From Bacillota bacterium (GTDB lineage Bacteria; Bacillota; Clostridia; Christensenellales; Aristaeellaceae), in NCBI GenBank assembly GCA_023459675.1, contig JAEWTC010000029.1, positions 1-22,395 of the forward strand: a stretch of DNA of 22,395 nt, read 5' to 3'. The first letter of the stretch is position 1. Each line of letters starts with the position of its first letter. A program made the position numbers and the translations under genes. Under the pieces are notes generated by a model. The model ran no database searches, had not been told where the DNA came from, and was given only the letters and a program-made list of their open reading frames with translations. Positions 8,251-15,721 of the stretch are shown one piece after another.

Positions 8251-8265
8251 AACGCACCTCAGCCT

Positions 8266-9768
8266 TTATAGCAAACTGGAAACGGAGGACAGATCCAAAC
8301 CGGGAATATGCTGCAGCATGGTATAAAGCTGCCGGAGAATAGTAAGATTTCCGCCTGCAACGTCGCTTTCCACGTTGAGCGGCATCACAGGATCGTGAAC
8401 CGAGAGGCGCAGCAGAAACCAACCGTTATCCAACCCGCCGTCCAGATCGAAGCTGATGCGCACGCCTTCCCGGTTATCCGGCGCGATATGCCAGCCCGCA
8501 ATTTTCTCGGCCTGGGAAAGCAATACTGCAATCGTATCCTGCCCTGTTTTGCGAAAATCAGCAGTGAGAATTTTGAGACGGTATTCCGCGCTCTCCACAG
8601 GCTCCCTGAGATCCGCAATCAATGAGGAAAGGGACTGGTTACGGGCTTTCAGCTGAACGGCGCGGATGATCAGATAGGTCACCAGGTACATGCCGTCGTC
8701 CAGAAACCGGTTCTCACGCATGGCGGCATGGCCGCTGGTTTCTATGGCAAGCGGACAATCGATCCCGGCGTTGTTCAAACGAATGGCTTCGTCAATGACG
8801 TTGCGGTAACCGCGTTTGAAGCGGTGATGACAGCCGCCCAAGGCCTTCACAAACGACGAAAGCCCGGACGAAGTAACGGAATCCGTTACGATGGTAGCTC
8901 TCGGATGCTTTTCCAGCAGAATGGCGCTGATCAATGCAATCAACCGGTTGCGGTTGATCTCACGGCCGGCGGAATCCACGATCGCGGCGCGATCGCAATC
9001 CGCATCGAAGATCACGCCCAGATCCGCTCCCGCACCAATCACGGCGTGGGAAAGGGAGTCCATCGCTTCGGGGTTCTCCGGGTTGGGCGGATGATTGGGA
9101 AAGGTACCGTCCGGATTGAGATACTGGCTGCCGTCCGTGCGTGCGCCAAGCGACTGCAGCATTTGCGCATAAAAACCGCCGGCGCCGTTTCCGGCATCCA
9201 CAACCACGTGAAGGCCTGCGAGAGGCGTTTCGTTTCCCCCGGGCAAGCCGTTGCAAATCATAGCGGCAAGGCTGGCGCCGTACATGGGTATATAGGGAAT
9301 CGTCTCAAAGGCCCCGGGCGTTTCACACAAAGGAATCTCTGCGTTTGCAATCCGCAGCACCTCATCCAAATCGCTGTAACCAAGTCCCCCGGATTCCGTA
9401 AAGAACTTCATTCCGTTAATGTTCCAGGGATGATGGCTTGCCGTGATCATAATGGAAGCAGTCGGATGAAAATCTGACGCGACAATGGTCTGATACATGG
9501 ACGGCGTCGTGCACATTCCGCAATCGAATGCCTTTGCACCGGTGCGCGTAACCCCCTCGCATACCGCCTGGAGTATTGCGGGGCCGGAAATGCGGGAATC
9601 GCGGCCGACGGCAATGGAAACATTGCCGGGGTCGCTTCTCTTGCTGTGTGCAATATAAAAAGCAAACGCCGCGCCAAGCTGACGCGCGACATCGGCCGTG
9701 AATACCGCTCCCTCGCCAATCGCAATCCCCCGGATATCTGAACCGCTCTTCAGTGTTTTGGAATCCAT
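8266..9768 (-). CDS. Phosphomannomutase/phosphoglucomutase
   Basis: Cytosolic alpha-D-phosphohexomutase of 500 residues that moves phosphate between C1 and C6 of glucose or mannose, feeding nucleotide-sugar synthesis. The phosphoserine loop is TASHHPWNINGMKFF, with the catalytic serine at 111. The usual form is TASHNP..., and the His-His here is a variant seen in one subgroup. The VGRDSR motif is at 54-59, the Mg2+ loop DADCDR at 255-260 and the sugar-binding ETSGH at 343-347. The C-terminal phosphate-binding domain carries EGVRISF and GWFLLRLSVHDP (434-460). Mannose and glucose specificity cannot be separated from sequence. GGGGAG precedes the start. It lies directly upstream of ktrB, an unusual partner. 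Confidence 0.9.
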   Translation of the reverse strand: MDSKTLKSGSDIRGIAIGEGAVFTADVARQLGAAFAFYIAHSKRSDPGNVSIAVGRDSRISGPAILQAVCEGVTRTGAKAFDCGMCTTPSMYQTIVASDFHPTASIMITASHHPWNINGMKFFTESGGLGYSDLDEVLRIANAEIPLCETPGAFETIPYIPMYGASLAAMICNGLPGGNETPLAGLHVVVDAGNGAGGFYAQMLQSLGARTDGSQYLNPDGTFPNHPPNPENPEAMDSLSHAVIGAGADLGVIFDADCDRAAIVDSAGREINRNRLIALISAILLEKHPRATIVTDSVTSSGLSSFVKALGGCHHRFKRGYRNVIDEAIRLNNAGIDCPLAIETSGHAAMRENRFLDDGMYLVTYLIIRAVQLKARNQSLSSLIADLREPVESAEYRLKILTADFRKTGQDTIAVLLSQAEKIAGWHIAPDNREGVRISFDLDGGLDNGWFLLRLSVHDPVMPLNVESDVAGGNLTILRQLYTMLQHIPGLDLSSVSSLL

Positions 9769-9806
9769 ACGATCTCCCCTCGGACTTCACATGCTATAAG
9801 TATCCG

Positions 9807-10502
9807 TTATGCGTCTATCGCTGCCATCCCGACGTCCGCAAGTTCCCGAAACAGCGTATATAACGGCTTGAGCCGCAATAGATCCGCTGCGCATTGCTTT
9901 ACGATACCGGCTGTGTAGGCATCGCGCAGAGATACCCCCTGTCTGGAAACATAAAGTGACTTTCTGGGATAATAGGCGCGAAGCGCTTCGGGAACCTCGT
10001 CGGGGATCTTGAAGCGATGATACGCTTCACCTTCGACGATCAGGTGCTGGTCGGGAACCTGCGCTTTGGAAAATGCGTCCATCACAACAGATGGCTGTGT
10101 GAGGATCCGATCCCGCAGCGCGTTCATTGCAGGCCGGTTCTCGCCCCAAAAACCAAGACCCCAGTTTACGGTATCCGGCGCAAGCTCAAACCAGTACATG
10201 ACCGTGCCGTCGCGGGATTCCCCAGAACGTCTGAACAAAAGCCATAAGTGATCGCGGTACGGAGATTTGTCTTTGGAAAATCGGGTATCCCTGCGAATTC
10301 TCGCAAGGCATTTCTCCGGCCGAAGTTCAAAATCGTCCGCGATCATCTCCATGGTCGGCGCCATCGCCTGGATAAATTCAAAGAACGGTTTCTTGACAAA
10401 CGAATCGTACTCGCCCTTATGCGCATTGAAATACGCGGCGTTATTATGAAATCTCAGCCCCAGAAAGAACTGAATCGCTTCTTCGGGAAACCCGGCAAAC
10501 AT
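9807..10502 (-). CDS. DUF2461 family protein
   Basis: Soluble protein of 231 residues with the family signature RIRRDTRFSKDKSPYRDHL (68-86) and a preceding FFLGLRFHNNAAYFNAHK segment (12-29). DUF2461 proteins are widespread and uncharacterised, so no biochemical function can be given. The start is set by GGAGGG (complement of 10512-10517), which is 9 bases before the ATG at 10502. An upstream in-frame ATG at 10511 directly abuts this site, and one at 10547 has no ribosome site; both would make the protein longer than usual for the family. It is the first gene of the tight minus-strand cluster, 38 bp before the phosphomutase. Confidence 0.82.
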   Translation of the reverse strand: MFAGFPEEAIQFFLGLRFHNNAAYFNAHKGEYDSFVKKPFFEFIQAMAPTMEMIADDFELRPEKCLARIRRDTRFSKDKSPYRDHLWLLFRRSGESRDGTVMYWFELAPDTVNWGLGFWGENRPAMNALRDRILTQPSVVMDAFSKAQVPDQHLIVEGEAYHRFKIPDEVPEALRAYYPRKSLYVSRQGVSLRDAYTAGIVKQCAADLLRLKPLYTLFRELADVGMAAIDA

Positions 10503-10511
10503 CGAAACCAT

Positions 10512-10517
10512 CCCTCC
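10512..10517 (-). promoter_or_regulatory. Ribosome binding site that fixes the DUF2461 start
   Basis: GGAGGG on the minus strand lies 9 bases before the ATG at 10502. It argues against the two upstream in-frame ATGs (10511 and 10547). Confidence 0.7.
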
Positions 10518-10612
10518 GTTATGGACACACAGTGAAACAGTGCGCATCAGAAACAGACGACAAATGACCCTACTGCCGTCAAAGCGCGAAAAGCCAAGGG
10601 TGTATAAAGATT

Positions 10613-12613
10613 TTACTTTGATTCATCACGATGTTCATCTTGATTTAGTGTGGATTCGGAGCTCACGTCGGCCGTTTGCCGGGCATACGGCGATACGCGG
10701 CCGGTTCTCCTGCGATACGGGTTCTCTTCATCGTAACGGTCTTTCTGCGGGTCGGTGTTCCACGCAAGATCGTCCTTCGAAGTTTCGCTTTCGCTGCTTG
10801 TCGGTTCGGACGGCATATCTTCAGGGTTCGCCATGTTTGCGTGCTGGTATGCGTTGCGGACATATTTCATATGGGGCAGTTCTTCGTCCGTCAGAACCGT
10901 GTCGTTCGTTTGCGCGCCTGCGCCTTGCTCTTCCTCCGGCGCGGCGGATGGATCGGCCGTATGCTCAGTAGCAGTATCCGCCGGAGCAACATAATCACGG
11001 TGACTGGACCGTTCGAGATGATCCAACGCGTTTTCCGAAGCCTTACGGAGTTTTGCCCGCTTGCCCGTTGCGATAAACAAAATGACAAGCGCGACAACCA
11101 GCAAACCAAATCCGGCAATCATCAGCGGATAGAAGAACGTACGGATAAGTTTGGGCAGCGTGCCGATGCCGGGGTCGCTGATGCGGGGATAAGTGGCTTT
11201 TACAAACGTCGGTTCCGGGGTCGGCGTGATGTTGGGATCCGGGGTTACGGGCGCAGGGGTAGGCGTCAAAAAGGCGATTTGCAGGCCGTTGCTGGTAAAC
11301 GCCAGCGTATTATCCAACGCGTCCTTTGCCTCGGCGCGGAACTGGTATTTGCCTGCCATATTCAGCGTAACTTCACGCGTAAACGTTCTGCTTGTTCCGG
11401 CCGGTATGGAAGCAAACGTCGTGATGGGCGTGTTCGCCTGATAGACCGCCACGTTGGACGCATCCACGGTGCTGTTATTGGTAATCGTTACGGTAAACCG
11501 TACGACGTCTGTCGTTGAATACACTTCGGTTTTGTTGGAGGTCAGGCTGAGATTCAATAGCAGCGCCTGATCGGGATCGACTGCGACAAGATTGAGAATA
11601 TTGCTTAAGAAGCTGCTCTCCACCCCGGAGTTGTCGGTTGCAAAAATCTCAAACTGGAAATCCGTCGTCTGCGTCAGGGTGATCTCTTTATCCAGCGTCA
11701 GCGTTTCTCCGGCGGGTACGGTTTGATTGGTAAACACGTCGCCAAGGGTGGCGTCGTGTACGCGAACGTCCGTATAATCGAAATCGCCGGTATTTTTAAT
11801 CGCGAGCGTAAGCTTGATGGTTCCGTTCATCATCACGCCTTTGCTCTGGGAGGATAAGGTGGCCAGGATGTTGGTTTCTCCGAATAAGATCACCTGCGGA
11901 TCGATCTTGTAGGTCTGAACCTGTGTGCCGTCCGCGATGGTATAGGTCAGCGTGCCCTCGCTTGTCAGGTCTTTCTTGCCCATTACCACAGGCAGCTTCA
12001 CCTGCGCGGATTCCCCCGCTTTCAGCTCGGCCGCAATTGTGACCGGGCTGGCTAAAATATCTTTATTCTCCGTCAGCGTTAAATTCATAACGGAAACGGT
12101 GCCTTCGTTTGCGATATCGTAGATCACGTTCACAGCCTGCCCTTCGCGGGCGGTTTCCGGCGTGATGGTACGGGTTACGGAAACCTTGCTGGTGAAATTG
12201 CTCTTGGTAATTTCACCGCGGATCGGCTGGCTTTGGGATTTTGTAACGCCCTTGTCGTCAACGATGGTGTACTTGGCGAAGAATACGATCTGCCCGTTCT
12301 CCAGCGTGCGCTGATTCACGTTCCACGTGCCGGTCCAGGTTTTCACCTCGCCGGCCTTCAGCGTTACGGAACCGTTGTCGCCAAAGTCTTTCACAACCTG
12401 GCTTGTGGGGTCGAACAACGTCAGCGGTTTGTTCATATCCGTATCGCCCGAATTGGAGATCGTAATGGTGATCGTTACATCTCCAGGTTCGGAAAGAGAC
12501 GACGGTGCAACTTCCATGGTGCATACAATCGGATCAACTGCCGCAGAAGCCGGCGAAAAGAGTGCAAACACCGTTATGATGAGAAGCGCAAAGGCGAGCA
12601 ATTTCTGTTTCAT
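10613..12613 (-). CDS. Secreted, membrane-anchored protein with Ig/CARDB-like repeats
   Basis: Protein of 666 residues, function unknown. A signal peptide (MKQKLLAFALLIITVF...SPASA, residues 1-24) is followed by about four beta-rich repeats of roughly 100 residues (about 26-135, 142-240, 246-345, 350-450). Each has the pattern of CARDB/NEW3-type domains: 'N-x-G' or 'NNST' turn, then 'xAGE/AGT' and an aromatic strand. A Pro/Thr linker (about 448-470) leads to one membrane segment (about 490-517) with a KRAKLRK stop-transfer signal. A polar, acidic tail of about 150 residues should lie in the cytoplasm. A GTG at 12616 directly before the ATG is an alternative start. No close Shine-Dalgarno exists; see the leader hairpin. 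It is divergent from the class A PBP gene. Confidence 0.8.
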   Translation of the reverse strand: MKQKLLAFALLIITVFALFSPASAAVDPIVCTMEVAPSSLSEPGDVTITITISNSGDTDMNKPLTLFDPTSQVVKDFGDNGSVTLKAGEVKTWTGTWNVNQRTLENGQIVFFAKYTIVDDKGVTKSQSQPIRGEITKSNFTSKVSVTRTITPETAREGQAVNVIYDIANEGTVSVMNLTLTENKDILASPVTIAAELKAGESAQVKLPVVMGKKDLTSEGTLTYTIADGTQVQTYKIDPQVILFGETNILATLSSQSKGVMMNGTIKLTLAIKNTGDFDYTDVRVHDATLGDVFTNQTVPAGETLTLDKEITLTQTTDFQFEIFATDNSGVESSFLSNILNLVAVDPDQALLLNLSLTSNKTEVYSTTDVVRFTVTITNNSTVDASNVAVYQANTPITTFASIPAGTSRTFTREVTLNMAGKYQFRAEAKDALDNTLAFTSNGLQIAFLTPTPAPVTPDPNITPTPEPTFVKATYPRISDPGIGTLPKLIRTFFYPLMIAGFGLLVVALVILFIATGKRAKLRKASENALDHLERSSHRDYVAPADTATEHTADPSAAPEEEQGAGAQTNDTVLTDEELPHMKYVRNAYQHANMANPEDMPSEPTSSESETSKDDLAWNTDPQKDRYDEENPYRRRTGRVSPYARQTADVSSESTLNQDEHRDESK

Positions 12614-12622
12614 CACAATTTC

Positions 12623-12642
12623 GGACGCTTAGCGTTACGTCC
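12623..12642 (-). promoter_or_regulatory. Leader hairpin between Shine-Dalgarno and start codon
   Basis: On the minus strand GGACG...CGTCC can pair around a 10-base loop (complement of 12623-12642). GGGAGG (complement of 12645-12650) is just upstream, and the ATG is at 12613. The linear distance from the end of the Shine-Dalgarno to the ATG is 31 bases, too far for normal initiation; looping out the 20-base hairpin shortens it to 11. This is an inference from geometry. Confidence 0.5.
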
Positions 12643-12778
12643 TGCCTCCCTTCGGCCGTTTAAAGCCGACATCGATCTTGAGCCAAAGGCATTCTATGCA
12701 GATAGACAGCGCGAGTTCCTGTGTTCACCTTGCCCACCGCGCGGTTTCATGCGTTGCTATCTATAAAGCCTTATGCAT

Positions 12779-12807
12779 ATTGTAGTTCATAAGGGTTTAC
12801 GTGTCAA
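12779..12807 (-). promoter_or_regulatory. Consensus sigma-A promoter of the repeat-protein gene
   Basis: Read on the minus strand: TTGACA (complement of 12802-12807), 17 bases, TACAAT (complement of 12779-12784). The -35 is a perfect match and the -10 has one change. Start expected near 12772, giving a leader of about 155-160 bases. Confidence 0.75.
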
Positions 12808-12895
12808 GCGCGGTGCGGGAAAGCCGTAATCCATGCCGCAAGGGAACTGTTACATACCCTCGACTGCCGGTCCGCTATGAAATCGCCGCCGTATA

Positions 12896-12904
12896 TGCTA
12901 TAAT
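12896..12904 (+). promoter_or_regulatory. Extended -10 promoter of the class A PBP gene
   Basis: TGCTATAAT at 12896-12904 is a perfect extended -10 element. No good -35 box is found 16-18 bases upstream, as is common with extended -10 promoters. Start expected near 12911, about 33 bases before the TTG start codon. Confidence 0.6.
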
Positions 12905-12931
12905 CATTCGGAAAAGAACGTACGTTTCATC

Positions 12932-12937
12932 GGAGGG
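12932..12937 (+). promoter_or_regulatory. Ribosome binding site that supports a TTG start
   Basis: GGAGGG ends 6 bases before the TTG at 12944. No ATG or GTG in this frame is at a suitable distance, so TTG is the likely start of the PBP. Confidence 0.75.
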
Positions 12938-12943
12938 ATTTCA

Positions 12944-15721
12944 TTGTATCAACCGCGGAAACCGAAGAAAAAGCGCTTTGATCAGCGCCTGGATCCCGTA
13001 TATGACACAACCGATCACGATGATTACGTCGATCCCGCCTTCCGGCAACCGGAGCTGGGTTATCAACCGTCAAACGCAAAGCTGACAATTTATAAACCCA
13101 GACGCGCAACGCCCAACTTCATTTTCTCCGTTTTGGTCAATGCGGTTCGGATCATACTGGTGATCGTATTTCTTGCGGCGCTTGCCGCGGCTGGCGCTGT
13201 AATCGGCATCGGGAAAGCGTATGTCGGCACCGCGCCGACCCTTGACCTTGCACTCCTGGGCGATCAGGATAAAACCAGCTTCATTTATGATTCCGAGGGC
13301 AACCTGATCACGGATTACAAGGGTACGGAAAACCGCGTAATGGTGAATATCTATCAAATTCCGGAGCACCTTCAATACGCGTTTATCGCGGTGGAGGACG
13401 TCCGCTTTTTCACGCATAACGGCGTGGACTTCAAACGCATTTTCGGCTCGTTCATCCAGAATTTCATCTCGAACTCCAATCAGGGCGCTTCCACGATCAC
13501 CCAGCAGCTGATCAAGAACACGATACTGAGCAGCGAGCTCAGTTACAAGCGAAAAATTCAGGAAGCCTACCTTGCCATGCAATTGGAAACCATGTACACG
13601 AAAGCGGAAATCCTGGAGAGCTATCTGAACACGATTTATCTCGGCGAGAACTATTACGGCGTTTCCGTTGCCGCGGAAGGCTATTTTGGCAAGGATCTTT
13701 CCGAGCTTACGCTGCGTGAATGCGCAATGCTGGCTGGTATGACCAATAATCCCTATTATTACAACCCCCGCCGCAACTTCTATCTGCGCAAGTCGGATAC
13801 CACGGATTATCAGGCGATCACCAACCGGAGAACCGACTATGTGCTGCAGCTGATGTATGAGAACGAGTTCATCACCTACCAGGAGTATCAGGACGCGCTT
13901 AACCCGGAAGCTGCGCACGTTACGGAAACATCATCCATCGAAGGGGAAGGAATGTATCCCTACGCGCATTACGTGGAGTACGCAATCAAGGAAATCGTGG
14001 ATTGCTTTTTGCAAATCAATAATCTGGAAGATACGAGTGAAAACCGCTACAAAATGGAAAACGAGCTGCGTACGGGCGGTTACCATGTGACGCTGGCTTT
14101 GGATTCGCAAATTCAAAGCATCGTGGAGGACACGCTGGAAAATTGGAAGGATTACCCCGCCTTGCGCGACCCAAGCGATAAGGTGTACAGAGCAAAGAAT
14201 GCGGACGGCACCTATACGGATATCGTTCAGCCGCAGGCTTCCGCCGTGGTTCTTGATTACCGTACCGGCGAGCTCAAGGCAATCGTCGGCGGCCGCAATA
14301 AGCCAACGCAGCGCAAAACGCTGAACCGGGCCACGGATATGAATATGCCCGTCGGTTCCGCGATCAAGCCGATTGCCGTTTACGCGCCCGCTATTGAGCT
14401 TGGCGCGTCGCCTGCTACTGTTGTGTACAATATGCCGCTGCCTATTCCCGGCTGGATGAACGATTCCATGCAGGAAGGCTGGCCGCAGAACTACGGCGGA
14501 AGCACGTATTCCGGCCCGTCCACGCTGCGCAATTCCCTGAAACGAAGTCAGAACGTAAGCGCGGCGCAAACGCTGATGACGCTGGTCGGCGTGGATCGTT
14601 CCGTTGATTTCCTCATGAAATCCGGCGTGGACAGCGACCATATCAACGCGACGCCGTTCGGGCTCGCGCTTGGCTCCAGCGGCATTACGCCCGTGCAGAT
14701 GGCGGTTGCGTTCGGCGTGCTTGGCAACAGCGGCGTATACCAGGAACCGATTTCCGTGCTCGGTATCTCCGATAGCAACGGAAACGTAATCTGGGATGGA
14801 CATCAGCAGCAGGAACGGCGGCAGGTTTATAGGCCTTCCACCGCGTGGCTGGTTATCGATATGCTGAAGGACGCGGTTGACAGCGGCACGGGCACCAAAG
14901 CGAAAATTAAGGGCCAGACCGTCGCCGGTAAAACGGGTACCAACAGCGATCAGCGCGGCGTGTTCTTCTGCGGGATGACCGGCTGGTATTCTTCTTCGCT
15001 TTGGATTGGGCACGACAACTATAAACCGCTCTCGTCCAAAGCCACGGGCGGCAGCAGCGCCGCGCCGCTTTGGGCTGAATTTATGCGCAGAATTCACGAA
15101 GCCAAGAACCTGGCAAACCGGGATATCATCGAGGGCAGCCCCGAGGATTACGGTTTAACGAAGGTCACCACTTGCGCCGTCAGCGGGCAGTTGGCGACCG
15201 ACGCCTGTTATAACGACATTATGGGCTATGGCGTGGTGACGGATTACTGGTATACCCCGACGGTTCCCACCGTACAGTGCCAGATGCACGTATACGCAAA
15301 TATCTGCACGCAGACAAACAGCATCGCAACGCCTTACTGCCCGTCCGTGGTCCAAAAAGGCGTCGTCGTTATTCCCGACGGCCATCCTCTGTATCGCTTT
15401 TTAAACAGCAGCCTGTATCAACCGGTGTTGATGGAGTATCTCGGAATTGCGACAAATCTCACGTATTGCACCTATCATCAGACCCCCGGCCAAAGCACTG
15501 GGGATCCATTGGTACAAAATACGCTGATCCCCGATGCGCTGACGCTGATTGACAACGCGCAGAATCTGCTGTACGGCCTTGACGCGGCCAGCCAGCAATA
15601 TTTGAATATTACCAATGCCATCAGCAATTTGCAGGCGGTGATTGCAGGCGACGCACCCAGCAGCGCGGACGTTGCGGGCGCGATGAGCTTGCTGACGCAG
15701 GCGATGGCAGCTTCCTATTGA
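12944..15721 (+). CDS. Class A penicillin-binding protein (PBP1A type, GT51 plus transpeptidase)
   Basis: Bifunctional peptidoglycan synthase of 925 residues, started by TTG. A basic cytoplasmic tail (1-57) and one membrane segment (about 65-92) come first. The glycosyltransferase GT51 domain shows EDVRFFTHNGVDFKR (151-165, catalytic E151), GASTITQQLIKN (181-192) and ESYLNTIYLG (225-234). The transpeptidase has the three penicillin-binding motifs SAIK (472-475, active serine S472), SQN (535-537) and KTGT (663-666). Residues 741-925 form a C-terminal extension with six cysteines (744, 755, 779, 788, 799, 842), ending in an Ala/Gln-rich helical tail. It acts outside the membrane in wall elongation or division. 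The last 7 bp overlap the end of the convergent gene. Confidence 0.95.
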   Translation: MYQPRKPKKKRFDQRLDPVYDTTDHDDYVDPAFRQPELGYQPSNAKLTIYKPRRATPNFIFSVLVNAVRIILVIVFLAALAAAGAVIGIGKAYVGTAPTLDLALLGDQDKTSFIYDSEGNLITDYKGTENRVMVNIYQIPEHLQYAFIAVEDVRFFTHNGVDFKRIFGSFIQNFISNSNQGASTITQQLIKNTILSSELSYKRKIQEAYLAMQLETMYTKAEILESYLNTIYLGENYYGVSVAAEGYFGKDLSELTLRECAMLAGMTNNPYYYNPRRNFYLRKSDTTDYQAITNRRTDYVLQLMYENEFITYQEYQDALNPEAAHVTETSSIEGEGMYPYAHYVEYAIKEIVDCFLQINNLEDTSENRYKMENELRTGGYHVTLALDSQIQSIVEDTLENWKDYPALRDPSDKVYRAKNADGTYTDIVQPQASAVVLDYRTGELKAIVGGRNKPTQRKTLNRATDMNMPVGSAIKPIAVYAPAIELGASPATVVYNMPLPIPGWMNDSMQEGWPQNYGGSTYSGPSTLRNSLKRSQNVSAAQTLMTLVGVDRSVDFLMKSGVDSDHINATPFGLALGSSGITPVQMAVAFGVLGNSGVYQEPISVLGISDSNGNVIWDGHQQQERRQVYRPSTAWLVIDMLKDAVDSGTGTKAKIKGQTVAGKTGTNSDQRGVFFCGMTGWYSSSLWIGHDNYKPLSSKATGGSSAAPLWAEFMRRIHEAKNLANRDIIEGSPEDYGLTKVTTCAVSGQLATDACYNDIMGYGVVTDYWYTPTVPTVQCQMHVYANICTQTNSIATPYCPSVVQKGVVVIPDGHPLYRFLNSSLYQPVLMEYLGIATNLTYCTYHQTPGQSTGDPLVQNTLIPDALTLIDNAQNLLYGLDAASQQYLNITNAISNLQAVIAGDAPSSADVAGAMSLLTQAMAASY

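Larger units (their letters stand above)
12617..12943. other. Divergent intergenic region with two promoters
   Basis: 327 bases between the repeat-protein gene (minus) and the class A PBP gene (plus). It holds a strong minus-strand promoter (12779-12807), a leader of about 155 bases with a hairpin near the start codon, and a plus-strand extended -10 promoter at about 12896-12904. The bases between the promoters show no further structure that I can support. An 18-codon open frame in the leader has no ribosome site. Confidence 0.6.

Noticed and set aside
10503..10612. Possible promoter or cyclic-di-AMP riboswitch ahead of the KtrAB cluster
   Set aside because: I see a TTGACG but no matching -10, and the gap is too short for a ydaO-type riboswitch with none of its conserved elements.
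10676..11518. Plus-strand open frame opposite the repeat-protein gene
   Set aside because: Arg-rich translation without domains; the minus-strand frame has a signal peptide, repeats and a membrane helix.
12690..12752. Short upstream open frame (18 codons) in the leader of the repeat-protein gene
   Set aside because: No ribosome binding site and no notable codon pattern such as an attenuator run; probably chance.
13931..15097. 388-codon minus-strand open frame within the class A PBP gene
   Set aside because: It is antisense to the transpeptidase motifs, has an Arg/Ala/His-rich composition typical of shadow frames and no ribosome binding site.
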